From positions 453,544-517,543 of the forward strand of contig NZ_LOKW01000024.1 in assembly GCF_002211305.1 (NCBI RefSeq): DNA of 64,000 bases, read 5' to 3'. Below are positions 8,779 to 17,616 of the stretch, piece after piece; positions within the stretch are counted from its first letter, which is position 1; each line of letters opens with the position of its first letter. This DNA comes from Rhizobium sp. R634. Its GTDB lineage: Bacteria; Pseudomonadota; Alphaproteobacteria; Rhizobiales; Rhizobiaceae. Below the pieces are notes generated by a model, which was not told the DNA's origin, ran no database searches, and worked only from the letters and a program-made list of their open reading frames with translations. A program made the position numbers and the translations under genes.

Positions 8779-9414
8779 TCAAAGGGCGATGTAACGGTCG
8801 GCGCGGTGATTGATGGCGACGAAGAGGTTGAGCACGACGGCGCCGAGCACCGAATAGAAGACGATGGGCGGCGTGGTGACGAAGAAGGCGGCGGCAAGCA
8901 CGCACATGTCGATGGCAAGCTGGACGAGACCCGCGCGGATGCCGAAGCGCTCCTGCAGATAGATGCCGAGGATGCCGACGCCGCCGAGGCTGGCGCGATG
9001 GCGATAGAGCGCCAGCGCGCCGAAGCCGAGCAGCAGGCCACCGAGAAGTGCTGCCCAGGCCGGATGGATGCTCGATATGGAAAAGAGACGCGATTGCAGA
9101 TCTGACATCGCCGACGTCAAACCGATGGCGATGAAGGTCTTGACGGTGAAGGCCATGCCGAGGCGCTTCCACGAGAGATAGAAGAACGGCAGGTTGAGCA
9201 GGAAGAAGGCCATGCCGAAATTGAGGCCGAAGGCATAATGCAGGAGGAAGGCGACGCCCGCCGTACTGCCGGTGAGAAGGCCGGCGCAGGCGAGAACGTA
9301 AAGGCCGAGCGCTGCGACGAGGCTGCCGGAGAAAATGCCTTGCACATCTTCGATCGGCGAGTGGCGCGTCGCGCTGGTGTTCCAGACGCCAAGAGCATTG
9401 ATGAGCTGTGTCAT
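8779..9414 (-). CDS. YitT family membrane protein (copy 2)
   Basis: A 211-aa integral membrane protein clearly paralogous to the one at 6715-7347. Both share a GTAG(L/V)AFL-type motif, RHRASLGG(I/V)GIL, and a C-terminal AINHR(A/K)DRYIA(L/M). The start at 9414 follows GGAG with about 9 bases spacing. A TTG 15 bases upstream is less likely. It stands alone. Function unknown. Confidence 0.83.
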   Translation of the reverse strand: MTQLINALGVWNTSATRHSPIEDVQGIFSGSLVAALGLYVLACAGLLTGSTAGVAFLLHYAFGLNFGMAFFLLNLPFFYLSWKRLGMAFTVKTFIAIGLTSAMSDLQSRLFSISSIHPAWAALLGGLLLGFGALALYRHRASLGGVGILGIYLQERFGIRAGLVQLAIDMCVLAAAFFVTTPPIVFYSVLGAVVLNLFVAINHRADRYIAL

Positions 9415-9617
9415 AGCGCCGGTCTCCAACAGCAGACGAGTTCGGGAACACCCGAAGAGTTCCGGGCGTGATGGATTTGAGGTGAATGCGCCGTAGCGCT
9501 CGACATGCTGTCGCCGCGCTTCGTCGTACGCCTTTGAAATATCAGGCTTTCCGGCGGCGGATCAAGGAAAATAGGTAAGCAACGCTGACCTATATAAAAA
9601 TCGCAAGATACATTCGT

Positions 9618-10553
9618 TCACCCCGCCTTGCGCGTAAGGAACAGAATGCCGAAAACGGGTTTACCGCCATCTTTGCGAATAACCGTCTTGACGGTCTGGA
9701 GGATTTCGAGGCCGTGGCGGCCAAGCAGCCTCCTCACATAGGCTTCCGAATGGGCATAACGCAGCGACGGGGCGAGGTGAAAACCTTCGCCTTCCCCCGC
9801 ATCCTCGACGGAAAAGGCGATGTCGGCGCCGGCGCCGGCGAGATCGTCGATGATGGCAAAGACGCTCTCGAGATTGCCGAGATACATCAAGACGTCGGCT
9901 GCCGTCACAAGATCGGTGCGATGGCGCAGGGCATCCGCAAGGACGCCGGAAAGATCGGGTGCAAGCGATAGATCGGCCTGGGCAAGATAATCGTAAACGC
10001 CCTTCTCCGCCGCCTTGGCCAACATTTTCTGCGAGAGGTCGAAGCCCTCGAGGCGGCCGACATGCGCGCGGATTTCCGGACCAAGCAGCCCGGTGCCGCA
10101 GCCGAGATCGACGGCGCATTCGTAACGCCTGGCGGTGGAGGCGACCAGCGCGGCAAGCTTCTGCGGCACGCTGTAGTCGAGTTTCTCGACGAGCGAGGTT
10201 TCGAAACGGTCGGCATAATCATCGAAGAGCCGCTCGACATAGCGGCTCGGCGGCCGGTCGGGCGCAGCTCCGTCGCCGAGAAGGGCGAGCTTGAGGGCCG
10301 AGCCGAAAATATCTTCGGGATCGAGGGCAAGCGTCCTGCGATAGGCCTCGATCGCGGCATCTGCCCTGCCCGCTTTTTCCCGATAGGTGGCGAGGCGATA
10401 CCAGCCGGCAGCCCAACCGGGCGCGAGCTCAAGCGCCTGTTCCATCAGCTCGGCCGCCGCCTCCGGTTCGCCGCCCTCTTCGAGCATTTTGGCATAATCG
10501 GCGCGGCGGTCGGCGATGACGTCGCCTGAGGAAAGCTGGTGGGGCTGCATCAT
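9618..10553 (-). CDS. TPR-repeat SAM-dependent methyltransferase
   Basis: A 311-aa protein. Residues ~20-85 form two tetratricopeptide-like repeats (AAAELMEQALELAPGWAAGW and DAAIEAYRRTLALDPEDIF). The remainder is a class I methyltransferase with the SAM-binding motif CAVDLGCGTGLLGPEI near residue 148. The methyl acceptor is unknown. Proteins of this layout are common in alphaproteobacteria. Start 10553 (ATGATG) is chosen over an extension to 10607 because GAAGAG precedes it. Confidence 0.83.
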   Translation of the reverse strand: MMQPHQLSSGDVIADRRADYAKMLEEGGEPEAAAELMEQALELAPGWAAGWYRLATYREKAGRADAAIEAYRRTLALDPEDIFGSALKLALLGDGAAPDRPPSRYVERLFDDYADRFETSLVEKLDYSVPQKLAALVASTARRYECAVDLGCGTGLLGPEIRAHVGRLEGFDLSQKMLAKAAEKGVYDYLAQADLSLAPDLSGVLADALRHRTDLVTAADVLMYLGNLESVFAIIDDLAGAGADIAFSVEDAGEGEGFHLAPSLRYAHSEAYVRRLLGRHGLEILQTVKTVIRKDGGKPVFGILFLTRKAG

Positions 10554-10724
10554 CGGCTCTTCATTTTGCGCATATGGTGGCACTGCGCAGTTTGCATGGC
10601 TTCGCATCTGGCGGCGGCCACAAAAAAACTCAAGTCCTATTTCAGAGGCGGAACGGCCAATCCAGGAAAGGGCTTGCGGGCGGTGCGCCGCAACCTTAAT
10701 TCAGGGGCAAACAGGAGATGGCGC

Positions 10725-10991
10725 ATGTCCGATCAGGTGAACAAGTTCCTCGGCGATTCGCTCGGCCGCACGTTGATAAAACTCATCGTCGTGTCGCTGA
10801 TTGTCGGTTTCGTCATGACCATCTTCGGCCTGACGCCGTGGAACATCATCTATGGATTCCGTGACTTCATCCTGGAGATTTGGCATCGGGGTTTTTCAGC
10901 GCTAGGGCGCGTCGGCGACTATCTCCTCCTCGGGGCGACGATCGTCATCCCGCTCTTCGTCATCCTTCGCCTTTTCAGCTATCGCCGGTAA
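10725..10991 (+). CDS. Small membrane protein, probable DUF6460
   Basis: An 88-aa protein with two hydrophobic segments (residues ~17-38 and ~66-84) and the alphaproteobacterial pattern of DUF6460: FLGDSLGRTLIKLIVVSLIVG at the N-terminus and a C-terminal LRLFSYRR. AGGAG lies about 8 bases before the ATG. It is followed after one base by the CAP-domain gene, so the two are likely co-transcribed. Function unknown. The family name is from memory. Confidence 0.68.
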   Translation: MSDQVNKFLGDSLGRTLIKLIVVSLIVGFVMTIFGLTPWNIIYGFRDFILEIWHRGFSALGRVGDYLLLGATIVIPLFVILRLFSYRR

Positions 10992-10992
10992 C

Positions 10993-11511
10993 ATGACATC
11001 CATCGATCTTTCCAGACGCGGCATGCTGCGCCTTTCCACACTCGCGCTCGCTGCCGGCATCGCCGGCTGCACGACGACACCCCGCCTTGCCGGCACGCCC
11101 TCAAACGGCGAGGACGAGACAACAAGCGTGCTGCCGCTTGTCAACCAGCTGAGAGCCAAGAACGGCCTGCCGCCGCTTAGCCCCGATCCGGCGGCGCAGA
11201 CCGCCGCCCTCTTCCAGGCGAAACGCATGGCGAGCTCCGGCAAGATGGCGCATCTGATCGGCATGACCGACAGCTTCGGCGCCCGCGTCAAGGCGAGCGG
11301 TGTGCGGCTGCCGGCGGCGGAAAATATCGCCTCCGGCCAGCAGAGCGTCGATGCCGTGGTGACGGCCTGGATCAACTCGCCACATCATCTGGAAAACATG
11401 CTCGGGCGTTATGACGGCCTCGGCGTCGCCGTTGCTCATAATGCATCTTCCCGGAACCTGCCCTATTGGGCCATGGTGCTCTCCAGCCGAGGCGATTCTT
11501 CCGCCGCATAA
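10993..11511 (+). CDS. CAP/SCP-domain lipoprotein
   Basis: A 172-aa exported protein with an N-terminal Arg-Arg signal (SRRGMLRLSTLALAAGIAGC) ending in a lipobox Cys near residue 28, then a CAP (SCP/PR-1) domain. LVNQLRAKNGLPPLSPD, MASSGKMAHL, AENIASG and AWINSPHHLENML are the family signatures, including the conserved His and Glu. Its biochemical role in bacteria is unsettled. It is paired with the small membrane protein upstream. Confidence 0.85.
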   Translation: MTSIDLSRRGMLRLSTLALAAGIAGCTTTPRLAGTPSNGEDETTSVLPLVNQLRAKNGLPPLSPDPAAQTAALFQAKRMASSGKMAHLIGMTDSFGARVKASGVRLPAAENIASGQQSVDAVVTAWINSPHHLENMLGRYDGLGVAVAHNASSRNLPYWAMVLSSRGDSSAA

Positions 11512-11555
11512 TTCCCGAAATCGGAATCGGCTCAGACGCTGTAGATGAGGCCGGC

Positions 11556-12902
11556 ATGGATACGCGCAGCAATAACAATGCGTTCGCTTTCGAGGTGACG
11601 CACCGGCTGGTGCTCTCGATCGCCATTCCGATGACGCTCGGTTTCATGACGACGCCGCTGCTCGGGCTGACAAGCACCGCCGTCGTCGGCCATATGGGCA
11701 ATCCCGAGGCGCTTGCGGGGCTTGCGATCGGCGCGATGCTCTTCGACCTCATCCTCGGCAGTTTCAATTTCCTGCGCGCCTCGACGACAGGGCTGACGGC
11801 GCAGGCCTATGGCCGGCGAGACCAGCACGAGCAACAGGCCGTGTTTTGGCGGGCACTGATTTCCGCGCTCGGCTGCGGGCTGGCGCTGCTCTGTCTTTCG
11901 CCGCTGTTGATGGCGGCCGGTTTGAAACTGATGGGCGCAGAAGGGGCGATCGCCGAGGCAACCAGCACCTATTTCTCGATTCGCATGCTGGCCGCACCGG
12001 CGGCGCTGGCGAATTACGCGATCCTCGGCTTCGTGCTCGGACGCGGACAGGGCAATGTCGGGCTGCTGCTGCAGGCCCTGATCAACGGCATCAACATCTT
12101 GCTGTCCATCTATCTCGGCCTGTCGCTCGGCTGGGGCGTGGCTGGGGTCGCCTGGGCAACCATGGCCGGCGAGATGGCCGGTGCGTTCGCCGGGCTCTCC
12201 ATCGTGCTCGGCGGCTTCGGCAAGGCAGAGCGGCCGGCATGGTCGGAGATCACTTCCAGCCACCGCCTAGCGGAGCTTTTCGCGCTCAACCGCGACATCC
12301 TGATCCGCACTTTCGTGCTGATCGGCGCCTTCACCATCATGACACGGATCGGCACCGGCTTCGGCGCGGTGACGCTTGCCGCCAACGCGGTGCTGATGAA
12401 CTTCTTCCTGCTGTCCGGCTATTATCTCGACGGGCTTGCCAATGCCGCCGAACAGATCACCGGCCGGGCGATCGGCGCGCGGTATCGGCCGGCCTTCGAC
12501 CGCGGGCTGAAGCTGACGACCCTCTGGTCCTTCGGTCTGGCGGCAATCGTTTCGGCCTTCTTCTTCCTGGCCGGGCCCTGGCTGATCTCGGTATTGACGA
12601 CCTCGCCCGAGGTGCGGCAGGCGGCCGGGGCCTACCTGCCCTGGGCGGCGGTGACCGGGTTGACCGGCGCTCTGGCCTTCCTGATGGACGGGGTCTTCAT
12701 CGGCGCGACATGGTCTGCGGACATGCGCAACCGGATGCTAATGTCCTTTGCCGGTTACCTCGTGATGCTCGCCGTCTTCGTGCCGCTTTTCGGCAATCAC
12801 GGTCTGTGGCTGGCGATGAACGCCTTCCTGCTCTTCCGCGGCTTCTTCCTGGCTATGCTGGTGCGGCCGCGCGCCGATCAGACGTTCCGCGCTGCCCAAT
12901 AA
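11556..12902 (+). CDS. MATE family efflux transporter
   Basis: A 448-aa polytopic membrane protein with about 12 hydrophobic helices in two homologous halves: MTLGFMTTPLLGLTSTAVVG near residue 25 and a similar arrangement near residue 240. It matches the DinF-like branch of MATE cation/drug antiporters (FLRASTTGLTAQAYGRRD near residue 70). The start at 11556 follows GAGG. Its 3' end overlaps the 3' end of pyrD on the opposite strand by 25 bp. Confidence 0.88.
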   Translation: MDTRSNNNAFAFEVTHRLVLSIAIPMTLGFMTTPLLGLTSTAVVGHMGNPEALAGLAIGAMLFDLILGSFNFLRASTTGLTAQAYGRRDQHEQQAVFWRALISALGCGLALLCLSPLLMAAGLKLMGAEGAIAEATSTYFSIRMLAAPAALANYAILGFVLGRGQGNVGLLLQALINGINILLSIYLGLSLGWGVAGVAWATMAGEMAGAFAGLSIVLGGFGKAERPAWSEITSSHRLAELFALNRDILIRTFVLIGAFTIMTRIGTGFGAVTLAANAVLMNFFLLSGYYLDGLANAAEQITGRAIGARYRPAFDRGLKLTTLWSFGLAAIVSAFFFLAGPWLISVLTTSPEVRQAAGAYLPWAAVTGLTGALAFLMDGVFIGATWSADMRNRMLMSFAGYLVMLAVFVPLFGNHGLWLAMNAFLLFRGFFLAMLVRPRADQTFRAAQ

Positions 12903-13966
12903 TCCAGCCTGGTGTCCCGCAGCGCGCGGATCGAACCGGCTTTTTCCCGGTCGAGCAGCCCGGAGAGGCCGCGGACGATATCGCCCGGCAGACCGGGACC
13001 TTCATACACCATGCAGGAATAGAGCTGGACGAGATCGGCGCCCGCCCGGATCTTCTCCAGCGCCGTCTCGGCCGAGGAGACGCCGCCAACGCCGATGATC
13101 GCCAGATCAGGACCGACGCGCTTGCGCATCTTGGCGAGCACGGACGTCGATTTTTCGAACAGCGGCACGCCGGAGAGACCGCCCGCCTCCTTGGCCTGGC
13201 GCTGATCCTTGAGCCCATCGCGCGACAGCGTCGTGTTGGAGACGATCAGGCCATCCAGCGGATGCGCGAGCGCTTCGGCGGCGATATCGTCCATGCCTTC
13301 TTCAGTGAGATCGGGGGCGATCTTCAAGAAAACCGGGATTTTCCGGCCGGAATTCGCCGCCATCTCGTCACGCACCGCGAGCACGGCGGAGAGCAGCGCC
13401 GCAAGGCTTTCGCGCGCCTGCAGGTCGCGCAAGCCGGGCGTATTGGGCGAGGAGATGTTGGCAGTGAAGTAGCGTGCAACGGAATAGAAGCGGCGGATGC
13501 CGGCGACATAGTCGGCGATGCGATCCTCGCTCTCCTTGTTGGCGCCGATATTGACGCCGACGATGCCCCTGCCCGTCAGCGCGGCAAGGCGCGTGAAGGC
13601 GGCGTCATGGCCTTCATTGTTGAAGCCGAGACGGTTGATGACCGCTTCATCCTCCACCAGGCGGAAGATGCGTGGCCGCGGATTGCCGGACTGCGGCTTC
13701 GGCGTCACTGTGCCGATCTCGGTAAAACCGAAACCGAGCTTCAGCAGCGCTTCCGGCACCTCGGCATTCTTGTCGTAGCCCGCTGCCATGCCGATCGGGT
13801 TTTGGAAGACGAGGCCGGCGACGGTCTGGCTGAGCCGCGGATCGGACGCGATGTGGCAGGCCGGCACCAGGCCGGATTTCAGCGCCGCAATCGACATGCC
13901 GTGCGCCGTTTCCGGATCGAACATGAAGAGGCCCTTGCGGGCGATACGCTTCAAGGGGTCGATCAT
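12878..13966 (-). CDS. pyrD: Dihydroorotate dehydrogenase (quinone)
   Basis: A 362-aa class 2 dihydroorotate dehydrogenase, the fourth step of UMP synthesis, membrane-associated and quinone-linked. Visible signatures: PIGMAAGYDKNAEVPEALL (FMN-binding, ~60-78), ITVSSPNT-type segment ANISSPNTPGLRDLQ (~168-182), DGLIVSNTTL (~240-249) and IIGVGGVSSAETALEKIRAGA (~305-325). The start overlaps the stop of the DUF952 gene (ATGA), and the end overlaps the MATE gene tail to tail. Confidence 0.95.
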   Translation of the reverse strand: MIDPLKRIARKGLFMFDPETAHGMSIAALKSGLVPACHIASDPRLSQTVAGLVFQNPIGMAAGYDKNAEVPEALLKLGFGFTEIGTVTPKPQSGNPRPRIFRLVEDEAVINRLGFNNEGHDAAFTRLAALTGRGIVGVNIGANKESEDRIADYVAGIRRFYSVARYFTANISSPNTPGLRDLQARESLAALLSAVLAVRDEMAANSGRKIPVFLKIAPDLTEEGMDDIAAEALAHPLDGLIVSNTTLSRDGLKDQRQAKEAGGLSGVPLFEKSTSVLAKMRKRVGPDLAIIGVGGVSSAETALEKIRAGADLVQLYSCMVYEGPGLPGDIVRGLSGLLDREKAGSIRALRDTRLDYWAARNV

Positions 13967-14319
13967 GGTTGCAGCTCCGGGAAGACGTGAGCGCCGGCCC
14001 CATCGAGCGGCAGTGGCGCCTCCCAGAGCACGGCTGCAAGCGGCAGGTCGGCATAGAGATGCGGGAACAGATCGCCGCCGCGTGATGGCTCGAAGAGAAG
14101 CTTGTCACCGAAGCCGCTGCCGTCGACGGCAATCAGCATGAGGCCGGACTGGCCGGCAAAATGCAGCGCGGCGGTCCGCTTCACCTGGTCTGCCGTCGAG
14201 AAATGGATGAAACCGTCCTTGAGATCGATGCCGGCGCCATGAAAAATGCCGGTTTGTCTGGCTTCCTGCCAGAGCGCTTCCGTCACGATCTTGTAAAGGG
14301 TCGGTGTCACGGTCATCAT
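13963..14319 (-). CDS. DUF952 domain-containing protein
   Basis: A 118-aa cytoplasmic protein of DUF952. Signatures: LYKIVTEALWQEARQTG, DGFIHFSTADQVKRTA (~35-50) and GGDLFPHLYADLPLAAV (~80-96). The conserved residues suggest an ADP-ribosyl- or nucleotide-binding fold, but the activity is unknown. It is translationally coupled to pyrD, an arrangement I recall as common in alphaproteobacteria. Confidence 0.87.
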   Translation of the reverse strand: MMTVTPTLYKIVTEALWQEARQTGIFHGAGIDLKDGFIHFSTADQVKRTAALHFAGQSGLMLIAVDGSGFGDKLLFEPSRGGDLFPHLYADLPLAAVLWEAPLPLDGAGAHVFPELQP

Positions 14320-14434
14320 GGCCTCGCGATTGCTGGTCCTCGGTCATCAGCGCTTTGCCGGAAAGAGGCGGCGATGTCCACGCCCCGGCGTTTAAAAAAC
14401 GAGGCCGAGACAGGCAAATCCGGAGGATAAGACG

Positions 14435-14833
14435 ATGAAGATTCTGGTTCTGACACTTGGCGTTCTTCTCCTGCCGCTCGGCGCCGCGGCGGCCGAAGCC
14501 GATGCGAGCCGTTTCCAGCTGGAGAAGAGCGGCGATCATTTCGTCCGTCTCGACCGGCAGACCGGCGCCATGTCGATCTGCCAGGACAAGGACGGCACAC
14601 TCGTCTGCCGGATGGCCGCCGACGAGCGGGCAGCTTATGAGGACGAGCTCGACCGGCTTTCCGAGCGGGTGACCAAGCTGGAACAGGGCAGCCTCGTCCA
14701 GCGCGCGCTGCCGAGCGATGCCGAGATCGACCGCTCGATCAGCATCATGGAGAAGATGATGAAGAGTTTCATGGGGATGGTGAAGGAGTTCCAGGCCGAG
14801 GAAAAGGCCAATCCCCTTCCGCAGAAGACATGA
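14435..14833 (+). CDS. Exported hypothetical protein with coiled coil
   Basis: A 132-aa protein with a signal peptide (MKILVLTLGVLLLPLGAAAA). A short domain with two cysteines (MSICQDKDGTLVCRM, ~50-64) may form a disulfide in the periplasm. It is followed by a helical, probably coiled-coil segment (AYEDELDRLSERVTKLEQG). GGAGGA-type Shine-Dalgarno sequence precedes the ATG. No family name recognised. Confidence 0.7.
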   Translation: MKILVLTLGVLLLPLGAAAAEADASRFQLEKSGDHFVRLDRQTGAMSICQDKDGTLVCRMAADERAAYEDELDRLSERVTKLEQGSLVQRALPSDAEIDRSISIMEKMMKSFMGMVKEFQAEEKANPLPQKT

Positions 14834-14924
14834 TCTGATATAGTCATTTCAGTAGATATGCATGCGGCGCGGAGGGGATGGCGGCGCATGCAGGCGTGAT
14901 CGGACTCTTGGGAGGGAGTTTTCG

Positions 14925-15572
14925 ATGCAGGAACAGACCATCATCATCGCGGACGACCATCCGCTTTTCCGGGATGCGCTGCGCCAGGCGGTGATCGGCA
15001 TGGAAGGCCGGCAGACGATCGTCGAGGCCGGCGATTTTGCTGCCGCACGCACGGCTGCGGGCACGCATCCGGATGCCGATCTGATGTTGCTCGATCTCGC
15101 CATGCCCGGCGTCAGCGGCTTCTCCGGTCTGATGGCGCTACGCGCGGAATTCGGCAGCCTGCCGATCATCATCGTCTCGGCAACCGACGATGCGACGACG
15201 ATTCGCCGGGCCCTGGAACTCGGCGCTTCCGGCTTCATTTCCAAATCCTCCGGTATCGAGGACATCCGCCGCAGCATCCAGACGGTGCTTGCCGGCGATA
15301 TCGCCACGCCCGAGAGCTATCGCGACGGTCAGGAGCAGGATCCTGATGTCGCCGATCTGATCCACCGCCTGCACACGCTGACGCCGCAGCAGAGCCGGGT
15401 GTTGACCATGCTCGCCGAAGGCCTGCTGAACAAGCAGATCGCCTATGAACTCGGCGTCTCCGAGGCGACGATCAAGGCGCATGTCTCGGCGATTCTCCTG
15501 AAACTCGATGTCGACAGCCGGACACAGGCCGTCATCCAGCTCGGCAAGATCAATATGGCGATGGTCGCCTGA
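14925..15572 (+). CDS. LuxR-family DNA-binding response regulator
   Basis: A 215-aa NarL/FixJ-type response regulator. Receiver domain: acidic pair IIADDHPLF, phosphoacceptor Asp in MLLDLAMPGVSG (near residue 54), Thr/Ser switch in IIIVSATDD and Lys in GFISKSSG. C-terminal LuxR HTH: LTPQQSRVLTMLAEGLLNKQ and EATIKAHVSAIL. GGAGGG lies 8 bases before the ATG. No histidine kinase gene is adjacent, so its partner is encoded elsewhere. Confidence 0.92.
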   Translation: MQEQTIIIADDHPLFRDALRQAVIGMEGRQTIVEAGDFAAARTAAGTHPDADLMLLDLAMPGVSGFSGLMALRAEFGSLPIIIVSATDDATTIRRALELGASGFISKSSGIEDIRRSIQTVLAGDIATPESYRDGQEQDPDVADLIHRLHTLTPQQSRVLTMLAEGLLNKQIAYELGVSEATIKAHVSAILLKLDVDSRTQAVIQLGKINMAMVA

Positions 15573-15692
15573 GCACGGCACTCGGCTTACAGGATTTTAT
15601 TCCTTTCTCGTCTTTACTCGGGCGATACGGTCGGTTAATATTCCGCTCGGTTGAAGCGCGGCATTGGATGAGCCGCACGGGATCGGGCGCCT

Positions 15693-16358
15693 ATGCTGTC
15701 ACATGAGCAGATCTGGGGAGCGATTGACAGGCTTGCCGAACGGCACGACCTGACGCCGTCCGGTCTTGCCCGGCGCGCCGGGCTCGACCCGACCTCCTTC
15801 AACAAATCGAAACGGCTATCCGCCGACGGGCGGTTGCGCTGGCCTTCGACCGAATCGATCGCCAAGGTGCTCGAGGCGACAGGGGCGAGCATGGAGCAGT
15901 TTCTTGCCTTCATGCGGCCGGGCGGCAGCCCTTCCGGATTGCCGGAAGCCGCGTTTCAGCCGCAGGGCAGCTCCATTCCGCTGCTGGGCTTCGCGCAGGC
16001 CGGCGCCGGCGGCTTCTTCGACGACGGCGGCTTTCCGGCCGGCCAGGGCTGGGACGTGGTCGAATTTCCGGCGGCGCCATCGCAAAAGGCCGGCGTTTAT
16101 GCGCTGGAGGTGCAGGGCGAGAGCATGATGCCGCTCTACCGCGACGGCGACGTGCTGATCGTCGAACCGGGCGCGCAAGTGCGCCGCAACGACCGCGTCG
16201 TGGTGCGTACGCGCGAGGGTGAGGTGATGGCCAAGGTGCTGCTGCGCCAGAGCCCGCGGTCGATCGAGCTGATGTCGCTCAATCCCGAACACCCCAACCG
16301 CACCCTCGATCTTTCCGATGTCGATTGGATCGCCCGCATCATCTGGGCCAGTCAGTAG
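15693..16358 (+). CDS. S24 family peptidase / LexA-like repressor
   Basis: A 221-aa protein with an N-terminal HTH (LTPSGLARRAGLDPTSFNKS, ~20-39) and a C-terminal S24 domain. The catalytic Ser is in GESMMPLYRDGDVL (~145-158) and the catalytic Lys in REGEVMAKVLL (~180-190). Such proteins repress target genes and may self-cleave under stress. A LexA-type Ala-Gly cleavage site is plausible at QAGAGG (~107-112) but not proven. It is followed closely by the nuclease-like gene at 16370, suggesting an operon. Confidence 0.85.
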   Translation: MLSHEQIWGAIDRLAERHDLTPSGLARRAGLDPTSFNKSKRLSADGRLRWPSTESIAKVLEATGASMEQFLAFMRPGGSPSGLPEAAFQPQGSSIPLLGFAQAGAGGFFDDGGFPAGQGWDVVEFPAAPSQKAGVYALEVQGESMMPLYRDGDVLIVEPGAQVRRNDRVVVRTREGEVMAKVLLRQSPRSIELMSLNPEHPNRTLDLSDVDWIARIIWASQ

Positions 16359-16369
16359 GAAGATATTCC

Positions 16370-17083
16370 ATGCGCCCTGCTGCCGTCTTCACAGGTTTCA
16401 CAGGGATGGCGGTGGTAGCCGGCCTGCTGATGGCAGGCGAAGCAAGGCTTCGCGGCGGCTCATCAGGGGAAGAAAGCACGCCCGCAGATGAGACGGCCGC
16501 AGCAGCGCCGGGTGTTGCCCCTGAGACAGCCAAACCCACAGCGAGGATATCCGACGAACGTGCCGAGATGATCGCCCGTTCCGCAGAACCGGCGGCTCCG
16601 CCCGCTGCGGCAGCGCCCGATGGCAAGGCGCCCAAACCCGCCGACCTCGCGCAACAAGCGGCGCCTGCCGCCAGCGAAACGGCGAGTCCCGCGGCGAAAA
16701 AGGCGATCGAGCTGCCGAGGCCGAAGGTCGAAAATGCCGGCGATCTTTCCTTCGGCGAGCGCAGGCTTCAGCTTGCCGGCATCGTCGCGACACCGGCCGA
16801 CAGGATATGCGGGCCGGCAGGCCGGCAATGGCCCTGCGGCATGATGGCGAAGACGGCGCTACGCCAGTTGCTGCGCAACCGCAGCGTCGTCTGCGATCTC
16901 GATCAAGCCGAATGGAAGGGAACGATCACGGCGGCCTGCCGGCTCGGCACCCAGGATCTCGGCTCGTGGCTTGCCGAAAACGGCTGGGCGGAAGCGGCGG
17001 CAGGTTCGCCTCTCGCCGCCATCTCCGAGACAGCCAGGCAGGCGGGGAGAGGCATATATGGCGGCGATCCGCGCCGCAAATAA
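16370..17083 (+). CDS. Thermonuclease-like exported protein
   Basis: A 237-aa protein with an N-terminal hydrophobic segment, a long Ala/Pro/Glu-rich low-complexity linker (~30-125) and a C-terminal SNase-like domain (~130-235: RRLQLAGIVATPADRICG, CGMMAKTALRQLLRNRSVVCD, GSWLAENGWAEA, ARQAGRGIYGG). The classical catalytic Arg/Glu set is only partly recognisable, because the usual DTPE is replaced by ATPAD. It may be catalytically weak or structural. It starts 12 bases after the S24 gene. Confidence 0.75.
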   Translation: MRPAAVFTGFTGMAVVAGLLMAGEARLRGGSSGEESTPADETAAAAPGVAPETAKPTARISDERAEMIARSAEPAAPPAAAAPDGKAPKPADLAQQAAPAASETASPAAKKAIELPRPKVENAGDLSFGERRLQLAGIVATPADRICGPAGRQWPCGMMAKTALRQLLRNRSVVCDLDQAEWKGTITAACRLGTQDLGSWLAENGWAEAAAGSPLAAISETARQAGRGIYGGDPRRK

Positions 17084-17185
17084 CCGATACGCCGCGACAG
17101 GGATTGGCTTCCTCTCGTAGGGGGCGATCCCTTGTAATGGCCGCCGCCACTTCCTAATCTGGGCAAATCGAAAAAGGAATCAGAG

Positions 17186-17599
17186 ATGAACAAGCCGCTT
17201 TCCGCCCATGATGCCCTGATCTACGTGATGGTGATGGCATCCGCCGTCGATAGCACGATGAACGACAGGGAGATGACGAGGATCGGCCAACTGATCGGCT
17301 TCCTGCCGGTTTTCAAGGATTTCGATGACGATAAGCTGATTTCGATCGCGCGCGACTGCGCCTCGCTTCTTGCCGGGCCGGAGGGCCTCGACGTCGTTCT
17401 CGAAACGGTGCGCGATACCCTGCCGGCAAAGCTCTACGACACGGCCTATGCGCTCGCCGTCGAAGTAGCCTCCGCCGATCTCTCGGTCAAAGCCGAGGAA
17501 CTCCGGCTGCTCAGCCTGCTGCGCGACCGGCTCGGCCTCGACAAGCTCACTTGCGCCGCGATCGAACGCAGCGCCATTGCCCGCTTCCGCAAGGGCTAG
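17186..17599 (+). CDS. TerB-like tellurite resistance family protein
   Basis: A 137-aa all-helical protein of the TerB family: ALIYVMVMASAVDSTMNDREM (N-terminal helix with acidic metal-binding positions), LPVFKDFDDDKL and a repeat of the same motif in the C-terminal half (ALAVEVASADLSVKAEELRL). TerB proteins bind metal and are linked to envelope stress and tellurite responses. AAAGGAA precedes the ATG. It is convergent with the solute-binding protein gene. Confidence 0.85.
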   Translation: MNKPLSAHDALIYVMVMASAVDSTMNDREMTRIGQLIGFLPVFKDFDDDKLISIARDCASLLAGPEGLDVVLETVRDTLPAKLYDTAYALAVEVASADLSVKAEELRLLSLLRDRLGLDKLTCAAIERSAIARFRKG

Positions 17600-17616
17600 A
17601 GTCTTTCCCCGGCGCT

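Noticed and set aside
11846..13990. A 714-codon frame across the MATE and pyrD genes
   Set aside because: It overlaps two clearly real genes in other frames and has low-complexity Arg/Ala-rich composition.
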